The notes under the pieces: generated by a model | What the model saw: only the letters and a program-made list of their open reading frames with translations | Databases searched by the model: none | What the model was told of the DNA's origin: nothing | Position numbers and translations under genes: made by a program | Shown: piece after piece, positions 45,734 to 56,320 of the stretch | How the letters are laid out: the number at the start of each line of letters is the position of its first letter | Position numbering within the stretch: the stretch's first letter is position 1 | Source of the DNA: Hygrophila difformis | Lineage: Eukaryota; Streptophyta; Magnoliopsida; Lamiales; Acanthaceae | DNA: 64,000 bases | Direction: 5' to 3' | Assembly: GCA_030278955.1 (NCBI GenBank) | Contig: JAOANR010000004.1 | Location: forward strand, 54,315,459-54,379,458

Positions 45734-48700
45734 TGTAATACCATAGAAATTGCCCGATATATATGTATGAATATATATATTTTGATCAATTCACTAAGTA
45801 GATTTTTAATCAAATCTATATATATTTATATGTTCAAATATGTGCTTAAAGATTAGTATATTATTTTCTACAAAACATACTTTAAAAAATTATATATATT
45901 TGTCTTTTCAAATAAATATATGGATTTCAATATCAAGTGTAATAAGTATATGGTTCATAGAATATTTTAAATCCATATACAAGTTTATATACACATATAT
46001 ACCTTGGTCTTGAAATAATCTTTCCAAACATGTACACATGTATATACATGTATATATTTACATGTTTAAATTATAATGAGAATTATCTATTTTCTATATA
46101 TCCTTGATTAATCATTCTACCCATATTTTTTTTTATGAATTATTCTAGAATGCCATAATATAATTGGGAATAATTTGACTATGGTTTGAAATTGTAGGGT
46201 GGAATATTAATCATATCTTGTCATTTTCAAATAAAGAATATATTCCTTTTTGAAGCTATGTATGACTTACAAGATCACAAAAATTCCCACATTATGATTT
46301 TTTTTAAGATAAGAATCTTAATATATATATATATAAAAAAAAAAATTTTAAAAAAAAAAAAAAAAAAAAAAGTTACTGTAGCATGCTACTGTAGCACGCT
46401 ACTGTAGCATGCTACTGTAGCAGTCGGGATTTATGTGTTTTTGGGACTTTTTGCCATTTTTTGGGTCCCAAAGGTGGGAATCTTGATCTATCACGGGTGT
46501 GGCATCTTTTTGGATGTTATGTAATCAATCCCATCCCCATTCTCAGCCATTTTCATCAATCATTCACCCCAAACTCTCCAAAAACTCTCCCAAAAGCCAA
46601 ACACTCTTCCGACGAACTTCCGGCGACTTTCCGACGAGTTTTCGGCAACCAAATCCAACCAAGGAAGTGTGTAGATCAAGGATTGCAGGCTTTGGATTGT
46701 TGGTAAGATGTTATTCAAGTTTCCTTATGATTTTAAGATCATAAACATCATACTAACTTACGAATCTTCATATTCGAACACAAATCGGAGCCAAGGGAAG
46801 AATAAATCGGGTGGAAGAGATTCGTTCGTGACATCCCGTGGATTCCGGACGACCCCGTGACTTCCTAGACATCATCCCCACTGTAAGTTAACCTTACTAT
46901 GGTTTTGGGTGACTTAAAATGCAACCAAACATAGAGATCCAACTCAAGAAAATTTATAAAAATCTGTCAACAAGAGAAACCCTCAACGCAGCGTTTTCGT
47001 ATGAATTTTTCGAACCTCTAAAGCTGCTCAAACAAAAAAACTCAAAACATGAAAAGTGTTCCTAAGACTTAAATCTAGCTTCTGTAAAAATTTCATAATT
47101 TTTCATAATGTTTTGAAACCTGAAACCAACCCAAAACCGAAGAGCATTAAATCTGGATCTTAGAACTTTGGACAGATTTCATTCTCAATCTTGTTAGCCA
47201 TTTTGACCATGGATCTAGGCCGATCTAGGATTGGAGTTGAACATAAGAATTGTAGATCCATGAGTTTAGAATATTACTGTAAGTTTTTAGAATTTTTCGT
47301 TGAGATTTGTGGCTCCGAACTCGAGCCAATCCGATCTGCGTTAGAACCGATGTCAAGAACCTTGACAGATTTCTTAACCGAACTTGATGAGCATATTTCT
47401 ATTACTTCGAGTGTTCAAACCTGAAAACTCAAAACTAAGAATTTGATCTTAAAAGCTTAAGCTATGTTGTGTAAAAATTTCAAAGATTTTCATCAAGTTT
47501 TGATACCCCAAATCGTATCGGACATATTCTGCATTTTAAGAATTTTCGAAAGGATGACAGATTTCATAGCTGATCTTGATGAGCTTATTCCTATCACTTC
47601 TAGCCCGAACCAATCTTCATGATCTAAACAAAAGTTGTTTGAAATCAAGTCTAGTATGTCTCTGTAAAATTTCAGAATTTTTGGAGTCCATTTGATATGT
47701 TAAAAAGTCAAATCTTTTAACGTTGTCAAACCTGAATCCTGACAGCTTTTTGATTCTGTACAAAACTCGATTTTTGACATGCTTCCCATCGTTTTTCCAA
47801 AAAACGTAAAACACAAAAGTTGTTCGTTGGGATGTTTTTGAGCTACTGTACAAATTTCAAATCAATCGCCTAAGAAATGGATTTTTAAACCAAAAAGGCG
47901 CAAACTGTGACATCGATCGATTTTTGAAATCTTTTAAACAACGATCGAGACATTGGAATTACGATATATCTATACTTTTGAAAAATCCCGTTACACCAAA
48001 TAAAAACATTTTCTTAAAAGAATTCTTTTGAAACATTGGGGGCTTGTGACCAAGTTTGAAATTATCAATATGATTCATGCGGGTTTGATTCCCAATGATA
48101 TATTTGAGTTCTTGCGGGTTAGATTCCCCAAGGGCGATCGTATGTTTTCCTGCGGGTTAGATTCCCCAGGATGTATTGAGTTCTTGCGGGTTAGATTCCC
48201 CAAGGGCGATTGTATGATTTCCTGCGGGAAAATATTGGTTATGAGGATTGCGGTCACAAGAGCCCTGGTGAATGATGAACTATAAAAGAAACGAAAAATA
48301 TTTTGAGAAACGATACTTTTGAAATTGGCTGAGGCCGCCGGATCACCGGCTAAATGATACTTTTGATATTGGCTGCGGCCGCCGGATTGCCGGCTAAATT
48401 AACTATTGTTGAGATGATGGCGTAACGGGAGAACAAAATAAGAGATTCAATATTTTTAAGTATCTATGCCTTGCAAATCATTTTACTACAAGAAATGTTT
48501 TATTAAATTTAATTAAAGGCTTTGAAACCCCTAACCCATGCTATGTGTTAACTTACTCAGCGCGTTTTTGCTGACCCAAACCATATATCTCCTTTTTCTT
48601 ACAGAGTACGAAGAATATGCATCGTCATATGCATACATGGGAACATTAGGGGAAATCTTTATTTTAAATCCCTGCATTTAATTACGACTTGCATGAACGG

Positions 48701-51700
48701 GAATGTTTAACCCGTGTTTTGGCCATGTCGGCCCTTATACTTTATTTCCGCTGTACAACTTATATTTCCGCTGCAACTCTGATGTATTATTTTAAATTAT
48801 TTACGAATGGGCTACTTGAATATTTAAATTCTGAAAAACCATAGCCTTGCATCTCTTTAGTGAGCTCGGAGAAACCGTGTCTTGCTAGGGAGGTGTGGCG
48901 GTGGCATCCCGGCCTGGGTTACCAAAACTCGGGGTGTTACACGGGGTTGGCGCGGGAATCCCCCTATTCCCGCGCGGACAGCGCGCCAAACACGCCTGGA
49001 CTTCGGTCCGGGCGGGGTCGTGCGATCCGTCGTGCTTTTCCTCCTCTCTTTCGGACTTCCATCTTCTTACGTTTTCGGGCTCGATTTTTCGGGTCATTCT
49101 CGGGTCATAAATTCTTATCTTAAGTTTATCTTGACTCAAATGAACTTCATGTTTGAGATCTTAAGTCCGTCGGTCTCGGATTCGTCGGCTTCTAATCCGT
49201 CGTCTTTTTATTCCCGTGTAATTCGACTTCACGGGTTCTTGGAATTAAAATTCTTTTCCTTTTAAACTTAACTCCAATTATTTTTACTCAATTCATGGAA
49301 TGTCTTCGGGCTTCCTTTCCCTCTTTTATTCCATTTTGAATTTAAATCTATCGGCGTTTCATTTCCGAGCAATAATTTATTGTGATAAATTATTTTCTTC
49401 TTCTCGGAAATATTTCAACATTGATCGGAATAAATTTTTATTCCCTTGGACGTTGATAAAAATCTGGGGTGTTACACGGCGGCCTCAGCCAATTTCATAA
49501 GTATCATATCATCTAGCCGGTGATCCGGCGGCCGCAGCCGATACGCCATACCCAGTACCACTCCGTCGAGCCTCGAGTAACCCATACGGATACACTCGAG
49601 AGGGTAGGCAGTTGGTCTCTTGTGACCAAATACGCCATATCCAGTACCGCTCCGTCGAGCCTCGAGTAACCCATACGGATACACTCGAGAGGATAGGCCA
49701 AAATAATGACGGCAGATATCAATAGTAACAGTTAGCCGGTGATCCGGCGGCCTCAGCCAATTTCATAAGTAACATCTCATCTAGCCGGTGATCCGGCGGC
49801 CGCAGCCTATACGCCATACCCAGTACCACTCCGTCGAGCCTCGAGTAACCCATACGGATACACTCGAGAGGGTAGGCAGTTGGTCTCTTGTGACCAAATA
49901 TGCCATATCCAGTACCGCTCCGTCGAGCCTCGAGTAACCCATACGGATACACCCGAGAGGATAGGCAATATATAAGATGCCGTTTTGTTGATTTTTCGCG
50001 CGTGATAGTCATAGCCGTTTTGGCACAAATTGCACAATTAGGAGGGCACCCTGCAGAGCACTCACCCCCTAAATTTTATGTAACCGATATCGTTTCAACT
50101 TTAGTATAACGGGATTTTCAAAAATATAGCTTTATCGTATCACAAGATTTCGATCGTTGTTAAAAAGATCTCAAAAGTCGATCGATGTCACAGTTTACGC
50201 CTTTTCAGTTTAAAAATCCATCTCTTAGGCGATTGATCTGAAATTTTCACAGTAGCTCAAAAACATCCCAATGAACAACTTTCATGTTTTGAGTTTTTAG
50301 TAAAAACGATGGGAAGTATGTCAAAAATCAAGTTTTCTACTCAAATAGTATGCTGTCAGGATTCAGGTTTGACACATCTCAAAGATTTGACTTTTTAACA
50401 TATCAAATGAGCTTCAAAAATTCTAAAATTTTATATGCACATACTAGACATGATTATATGCAACTTTTGTTTAGAACTCAAAGATTGAATCAGATTAGAA
50501 ATGATAGAAATATGCTCATCAAGTTCGGTTAAGAAATCTGTGATCTTTTGAAAATTCTTTAAAACGCAGAATATGTCCGATTCGATTTGGGGTTTCAAAA
50601 CTTGATGAAAATGCATGAAATTTTACAGAGGTATTCAAGACTCATAGATCTATAACTTTTGTTTAGATCATGAAGATTGGTTCGTACTAGAAATGATAGA
50701 AATATGCTCATCAAGTTCGGTTAAGAAATCTGAAATTTTTGAAAGTTCTTAAAAACGCAGAAGATGTCCGACTTGATTTGGGGTACCAAGACTTGATGAA
50801 AAATTCTGAAATTTTTACACAATATAGCTTAAGATCTTAGGATCAAAATCTTAGTTTTGAGTTTTCAGGTTTGAACGCTCGAAGTAAGAGTTTTGTTCGG
50901 ATTTCAGAAAATACGTAGATTGGGGTTTTTAGGTTCGATTTTAACGTTTCGTTTAAGATTCAATGTTTCGGATGTCTTCAAACCACCCGTATTGATATGT
51001 AAGTTATCAACTTACAGTGAGTGAGTTCCTTGAACGTTCTAAGGTTGATCGATTTGTCCAAAATCGCCACGAACGAATCTACGCAACACGTTCTTCTTCT
51101 CCTTTGGCTACGAACGTGTTTGCAAGTAAAGATCCGTAAGTTAGAAGGTTGATTATGATCTTAAAACAATAAGGAAACTTGATTGACACCTTACCAACAA
51201 CCCAATGTCTGCAAATCCTTGATCTCTTCACTACCTTGATAGGATTTGGTTGCCGGAAAGTTCGCCGGAAGGTGTTTGGCTTAGAGAGAGTTTTTGGAGA
51301 GTTTGGGAGTGAATGGTTGATTGGAATGGCTGAAAATGGAGTTATGATTGATTACATAACGTCCAAAGATGTTCCCTCCCGTGATAGATCGAGATTCCTC
51401 ACTTGGGGTCAAGGAATATGGCAAGAAAGTCGCCAAAACGCGACAAAGGTTGCTGTCAGGCCTCCCACGCGGGGTTGGCGCGCGAATCAGCCAAAAGCCG
51501 CGCCGGGTGCGCGCCACCGAACGCGTTGTCGCGACTTTTCGACCCACGCGGGGTTGGCGCGGGAATCCCCCCTTTCCCGCGCGGACAGCGCGCCAAACAC
51601 GCCTGGACTTCGGTCCGGGCGGGGTCGTGCGATCCGTCGTGCTTTTCCTCCTCTCCTTCGGACTTCTGTCCTCCTACGTTTTCGGGCTCGATTTTTCGGG

Positions 51701-52105
51701 TCATTCTCGGGTCATAAATTCTTATCTTAAGTTTATCTCGACTCAAATGAACTTCATGTTAAAATCTTAAATCCGTCGGTCTCGATTTCGTCGGCTTTCA
51801 ATTCGTCGTCTTTTGATTCCCGTGTAATAACTTGTATCCTTACATTTCTTTCGGCTTCACGGGTTCTTGGAATTAAAATTCTTTTCCTTTATGAATTTAA
51901 TTCCAATTATTTTTACTCAATTCATGGAATGTCTTCGGGCTTCCTTTCCCTCTTTTATTCCATTTTGAATTTAAATCTATCGGCGTTTTATTTCCGAGCA
52001 ATAATTTATTGTGATAAATTATTTTCTTCTTCTCGGAAATATTTCAACATTGATCGGAATAAATTTTTATTCCCTTGGATGTTGATAAAAATCTGGGGTG
52101 TTACA

Positions 52106-52403
52106 CTCTCCCCCCCTTAAGAATCAACTTCGTCCTCGAAGTTGTGCTTCGGCTTTTCTCGCGCGAAGAGTTATGGTCCTATTTGTTTACTATTGCGATA
52201 TTGTGTTATTGAATTATTGTTCGATTGTTGATCGTCGTTTGTTGTTTGATTATTGTTTGATTATTGTTTGATTTTTGTTTGACTGAACCCAGAATTGAAA
52301 TTTCCAAGTTGCCTACGTACCCTGTGAAGGGATCAAGTCATTACGTAGTTCAAAATAATTTGAATTTGTTTTTCCTCGGGTGTTACAGCCTCCCCCCCTT
52401 AAG
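52106..52403 (-). other. E2 polypurine tract and one relic tract plus LTR start
   Basis: Read on the minus strand: the integrase ORF end, then CTTAAGGGGGGGAGGC and TGTAACACCCGAGG (starting at 52387). A module of about 265 bp follows, ending AACTTCGAGGACGAAGTTGATT, then CTTAAGGGGGGGAGAG (52121-52106) and the real LTR at 52105. The relic module shares its last about 60 bp (CGCGAGAAAAGCCGAAGC...) with the first module of E1 and E4. Confidence 0.85.
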
Positions 52404-52410
52404 AATACAG

Positions 52411-52925
52411 TTATGTTCCCATAACTGTGGTCTGGTCGTTTTGGAAGAGGGTAGGGTAACGTTGTCGCATGTTGGCTTCCAATTCCCAGGTTGTCGTTTC
52501 ACTTTCATGGTTCGACCAAAGAACCTTGACCATTCTCATGGTTTTGTTCCTTGTTACTCTCTCCTTAACATCGAGTAATTGTACCGGAATTTCCTCATAG
52601 CTCAAGTCATCCTCCAATTTAATTCCTTCCGGTTGGAATACATGGGTCGGATCGTGCGCATACTTCTTCAATTGTGATATGTGGGACACATTGTGAACTC
52701 TAGCCAATTGTGGCGGTAAGACTAGACGATATGCTAGATTCCCGACCTTTACTAGAATTACATAAGGTCCTATATTCCGAGGACTTAGTTTTCCTTATTT
52801 GCCAAAATGCATCACCCCCTTCATCGGTGATATCTTTAACATGACCTTATCTACGACTTGAAATTCTATGTCTTGCCGTTTCACACGCTTAGGTGCACAC
52901 GTATTTTGTAGAGCAGAGGAGGAGT
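52411..52925 (-). pseudogene. E2 pol remnant: integrase C-terminus (chromovirus type)
   Basis: Minus-strand translation gives KVMLKISPMKGVMHFGK, a stop, KLSPRNIGPYVIL and LAYRLVLPPQLARVHNVSHIS. It continues through YEEIPVQLLD, VTRNKTMRMVKVLWSNHESE and TTWELEANMRQRYPTLF to the stop at 52411. This is the end of a Ty3/gypsy integrase with its chromodomain-like tail. A TAA (near 52796) stands where Lys or Arg is expected. Upstream of about 52925 the homology ends at an A/T run, so RT, RNase H and the integrase core are deleted. Confidence 0.85.
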
Positions 52926-52939
52926 AAATAAATCATTTT

Positions 52940-53788
52940 TTTTTTTTTTTTTTTTATTTTTGGACAAGCGCGGGGTCCGCGCGGGGTTTGGGGGTTTACC
53001 GCGCCGGGTCCGCGCGGCGCCCCCAGGGGCAGAAATAGGGCTCGCGCGGGGCGCGAGCCATTTCGCCCCTTTCCCATTCCGAAATTTCTCCCAACTTCCT
53101 CTCAAATTCGTCCCCTCGTGCTCGGATTCTCCTAGTTCCGACTTCGATTTCTCTTTGTAAGGTATGTATCTTCTATTTTCACTTGTCAATTTCAAGTTTT
53201 ATGCCTTGATTTGTTAGAATTTGGTTGAATTAAGGAATTAGGGTTTTGGCATGTAAATTGGGGTTTTGACATTTTCGGCTTAATTCTTGCGAATTAATGG
53301 TTGTATGTAGTACTTTGGTGCCATTTCTATTGTTTAGGAAGTATTGGTATGTATATATGTGCTTAAGTTGTGGAATTTCTTGTTAGAACTTGGATTTTTA
53401 GGGGAATTATGAAATTTTCGATTTTGTTGGTGTTATTGGTGTAAAAGTGGTTTCATTGGTGTTGTTTGTTGACACTTGTGATTATGATTTGTTGTTCAAG
53501 CAATTGTTTGGTTTTGTGGTTAGTTGCCATGTGTTTACAACATATTTTTGAACTTAATATATTGCGCACACAAGGTGTTCGACAGAATGCCACAATGGGT
53601 TTTTGAATTTGTTTGGGCACATTCCTTGGTTTGATTCTCTCTCCCAATATGTATTGGCAAACTATCGGGTCTAAATTCCTCCTAGATTTTCCCCGTTGGA
53701 ACTTCATATTTATGATGTCTTTATGTATTTTTGCTTGTGAATTGATGTGTTGAAAATTAGTCTTACCCTTGATATTGGGTGTTCGCAG
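52940..53788 (+). other. Putative promoter, 5' UTR exon and intron of the antisense ORF
   Basis: A GC-rich block (about 52965-53070, many CGCGCGGG words) precedes a CT-rich leader ending TTGTAAG at 53161. GTATGTATC (53162) to TTCGCAG (53788) makes a 627-bp GT-AG intron, AT-rich like plant introns. The ATG follows the acceptor by one base. This gene-like layout on the strand opposite to E2 is inferred from signals only. Confidence 0.5.
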
Positions 53789-53789
53789 G

Positions 53790-55175
53790 ATGTTTCTTTT
53801 TCTGTGGTTTATCTTGGCGTTCCTTATGGTCCTTCCGGGGGCCAAGAGACGGGCTTCTCGACTTGATACTGCTGGCCCTAGCACTGCCGCTCCGGGGATG
53901 CCGGATGATGATGATAGCGACGGCGATGACGGCAGTGAGTCCGAGGAGGACGAGGAGCGAGAGCCGAGGCTCAGGGGCCTCCCTTACGAGGTACGTCCTC
54001 GCCGGCATGATCGGTTCCGTTTCCATACGATGGCCTCCCAGGACTTCTATTTCGACGAGCTTCGTCGGAAGAGGGCTTACGTTCCCGAGCGAGGCTTGTA
54101 TCCCGATCATATGGGCGATGACCGGATCAGTGCCGTGTTGGGGCATCTCCAGTGGACCGGTCTTGCACATCCTCCCGAGGGCGTTGCCTCCGGCTATCTA
54201 GCCATGGAGGTTATCGCCAACATCAGTGGTCTTGGGGTAGACGACGACCTCTCTCGAGTCTGGGTTCGTGGTCGCTACTTAGACTTCAGTGCTCGGGCGA
54301 TTAACACCTATTTCGGCCTTCCAGATGATGGCGCGTTCCGACCGCAGCCAGAGGGTCGGGTTTATGCCCCTGCCTGGGGTGTCTTGTGTACCGAGGTACC
54401 CCCGCGGACTGGGGAACCCCACGAGTTGCGACTGACCTCTTTGGATGCCCATTGGCGTGTACTTGCCCAGCTTTGGTTAGGACGCATCCGGCCGATCACC
54501 CGTAGTCATATCGTCATAGATCACGTCTTCGAGACTATCTGCTTTATCGCGCGGGGTGGCCGGGTAAATGTGGGCGCTTGCATTGCGGACAACCTGAGGG
54601 GTTTACGACTGGGGCGAGGGAGTAGGGTGATTACTCACGCACACCTCATTTGTGGCTTGTGCGCTGCCCAGGGGATCCGCACGTCTCCCGAGACGGACCC
54701 CTATCCCTTAGCTCCAGGTGAGCACTACCGTGTTCCGTCTTATGCCGCCCGGCGCAGCACCTTGCGTCGTGGAGCGCCTCGGGCTATACTGCACCCGCAT
54801 CCTGAGGATGGTGGTTTGATCTTAGTTGTTCCTCCTGAGCGACCACTTCCTCCTCCTGTGGTTCCACAGCAGGGTGTGGTTCCACCGCAGGGTCAGGACA
54901 TGACGCAGATGCTCCAGATGATGCAGGAGATGCGCATCAGTATGGATGCCGGGTTTGCAGCTGGGCAGGCTCGCTATGATGCTTTGGATATTAGGATGGA
55001 TCACTATCAGGATCGCTTTGACGCCTTGGATGCTAGGATGGATCTGTATCAGGATCGTATGGACACGCTCACTGTGAGACAGGCGGAGCAGCAGGCCACC
55101 TTGACAGACATGTATGCCTACATGCGTCAGATGGATGACTACATGCGTCGCCGGTTCCCTCCTCCTGATCAGTGA
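53790..55175 (+). CDS. Antisense ORF in E2: putative plant transposon protein (PF20167-like)
   Basis: 461 residues from the ATG at 53790. The first 16 residues are hydrophobic, then an acidic low-complexity stretch (about 39-57). The folded part, about 80-300, has YFDELRRKRAYVPERG and the signature VWVRGRYLDFSARAINTYFGLPDDG (157-181). HIVIDHVFETICFI and GRVNVGACIADNLRGL follow, then THAHLICGLC. These match the putative plant transposon protein domain seen in many plant retroelements. The C-terminus has Met/Gln/Asp heptad-like repeats (YDALDIRMDHYQDRFDALDARMDLYQDRMDTL) suggesting a coiled coil. It is intact, on the strand opposite to the element's own transcription. The hydrophobic start may be an artefact if translation begins at Met81 (MASQDFY). 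The function is unknown. Confidence 0.72.
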   Translation: MFLFLWFILAFLMVLPGAKRRASRLDTAGPSTAAPGMPDDDDSDGDDGSESEEDEEREPRLRGLPYEVRPRRHDRFRFHTMASQDFYFDELRRKRAYVPERGLYPDHMGDDRISAVLGHLQWTGLAHPPEGVASGYLAMEVIANISGLGVDDDLSRVWVRGRYLDFSARAINTYFGLPDDGAFRPQPEGRVYAPAWGVLCTEVPPRTGEPHELRLTSLDAHWRVLAQLWLGRIRPITRSHIVIDHVFETICFIARGGRVNVGACIADNLRGLRLGRGSRVITHAHLICGLCAAQGIRTSPETDPYPLAPGEHYRVPSYAARRSTLRRGAPRAILHPHPEDGGLILVVPPERPLPPPVVPQQGVVPPQGQDMTQMLQMMQEMRISMDAGFAAGQARYDALDIRMDHYQDRFDALDARMDLYQDRMDTLTVRQAEQQATLTDMYAYMRQMDDYMRRRFPPPDQ

Positions 55176-55479
55176 CCTTATGTTTCCCGTTTATGTTTTA
55201 TCTAGACTCGTGTTAGCAGCGGTTGTTTTAGTATTTCCTATTTGCGTTTTCAGTTAGACTTGGTTTGGTATTTATTTTAGGATGTTGTTCTGTGACGTTA
55301 TTCTGATTCCGTGCATGTCTCTGTTTGTACTGCATAGTTGATGCATCGTGTGTTTTTATGTTTTTTATAATTTCGGATTTAAATTTATCTTAATAGATAA
55401 ATCTTGCATTTTTATTTCCTTAAAAGGAATTTCTAGTACAAGTGATAGGATATACCAAAATAGGATCCTCCTATCGTTT

Positions 55480-55806
55480 CTAGGCGTCCTCCGGCACAGT
55501 GGTAGGATCCTCTTCCGGATCTTCCTCCACTGGACTTGACGGTAGTAGGTCATCGAAAATGCGGTTCAAGTCATCCCCATGAGCATCAACAAGCTCCTTC
55601 AAACATAGATTTTGTGTAGTAAGGGTTTGGATTTGGTCTTCGAGCTGGTTTATGCGGTGGTGGTCCGCCTCTCTTAAGTTTCCCATATGGTGCAGATTTG
55701 CTTCCAATTGGGCCATACGATGTTCCATTTGTTGTATGGTTTGTTGGGAATCAAAGTGAGCGTTCATCATTTTGATCATTAAGTTCATCATGTCTTGGTT
55801 AGCCAT
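55480..55806 (-). CDS. E2 sense ORF: short coiled-coil protein
   Basis: 108 residues in the sense orientation of E2, about 500 nt after the primer-binding site. It begins MANQDMMNLMIKMMNAHF. A long helix with heptad spacing follows (QTIQQMEHRMAQLEANLHHM and HHRINQLEDQIQTL), then an acidic Pro/Glu tail (SSPVEEDPEEDPTT). I do not recognise a family. Its place is where gag would start, so it may be a leader ORF or a gag N-terminal remnant. The frame is intact and the composition protein-like; expression is unproven. Confidence 0.5.
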   Translation of the reverse strand: MANQDMMNLMIKMMNAHFDSQQTIQQMEHRMAQLEANLHHMGNLREADHHRINQLEDQIQTLTTQNLCLKELVDAHGDDLNRIFDDLLPSSPVEEDPEEDPTTVPEDA

Positions 55807-56246
55807 CTAGCGCAAGAAAAGATCTAGGTTACAACATAACGCTTCTAGGTTCTCTAAGGTATAGAAATGCAATATGCACATGTAGTGATGATCCCCCCCG
55901 AAAAAAATTTTATGCATATATTTATTTATCCATGGGTTTTAAAAGTAAATTTATTCCATGGATAGATTAAAATAAGGATAAAAGATTTGGGCCACTATAT
56001 TGGGCCGAAAGAAATAATGTATTTGGGCTTTAAATAAAAACAAGACTATTGGGCCAAGAAAATTTCTTGGGCCTCAAAAAAAAAATTTGGGCTAAAAATT
56101 TAGGCTTTAACTTCAAAATAATAATTGAGATCTTTAAAATATATTACTAGTTTAGAAATGATAACTTTAAATAATAATAATACTTGAAAATAATAGTTTT
56201 AAAAATATTCCGAACTCTTTAAAATAGTAGTTTTAAAATAGTCTGG

Positions 56247-56320
56247 TCTCTGATACCACTTTGGTATCAGATATTTTCTTTAAAATAAATAGCTTTAAAA
56301 TAGGCCTGGCTCTGATACCA
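56247..56320 (-). promoter_or_regulatory. E2 primer-binding sites, two copies
   Basis: On the minus strand TGGTATCAGAGC (56320-56309) starts three bases inside the LTR end. A second copy with one mismatch, TGGTATCAGAGA (56258-56247), lies 62 nt downstream. GATACCACTTTGGTATC forms a palindrome around the second, as in E4. Confidence 0.85.

Larger units (their letters stand above)
41393..48941 (+). mobile_element. E4: complete non-autonomous LTR retrotransposon, plus orientation
   Basis: The 5' LTR is 41393-44606 (3,214 bp), the interior 44607-45733 (1,127 bp) and the 3' LTR 45734-48941 (3,208 bp). The TSD is CGGGG (41388-41392 and 48942-48946), and the unbroken target is visible at 51545-51560 in the E2 LTR. 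The LTRs differ by a homopolymer run near 42000/46340 and very few substitutions (for example CACGAAAG at 43483 against CACAAAAG at 47813), so this is the youngest insertion here. The interior has no gag-pol, only a few gag-like codons (MAPRRILRKDHMR and stop at 45133), so it is LARD-like. Confidence 0.93.
38551..49476 (-). mobile_element. E3: solo LTR of the E2 family (interrupted by E4)
   Basis: TGTAACACCCCGG at 38551 and GGGGTGTTACA ending at 49476 are flanked by CGGCG (38546-38550 and 49477-49481). Without E4 and its TSD it is about 3,372 bp, one LTR length, so it is a solo LTR. It lies in the left LTR of E2 in the same orientation. Small differences from the E2 LTRs show it is a separate copy. 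Confidence 0.9.

Noticed and set aside
53453..54170. Two minus-strand ORFs over the intron and start of the antisense gene
   Set aside because: They have no motif, and the opposite strand has strong domain and splice signals.
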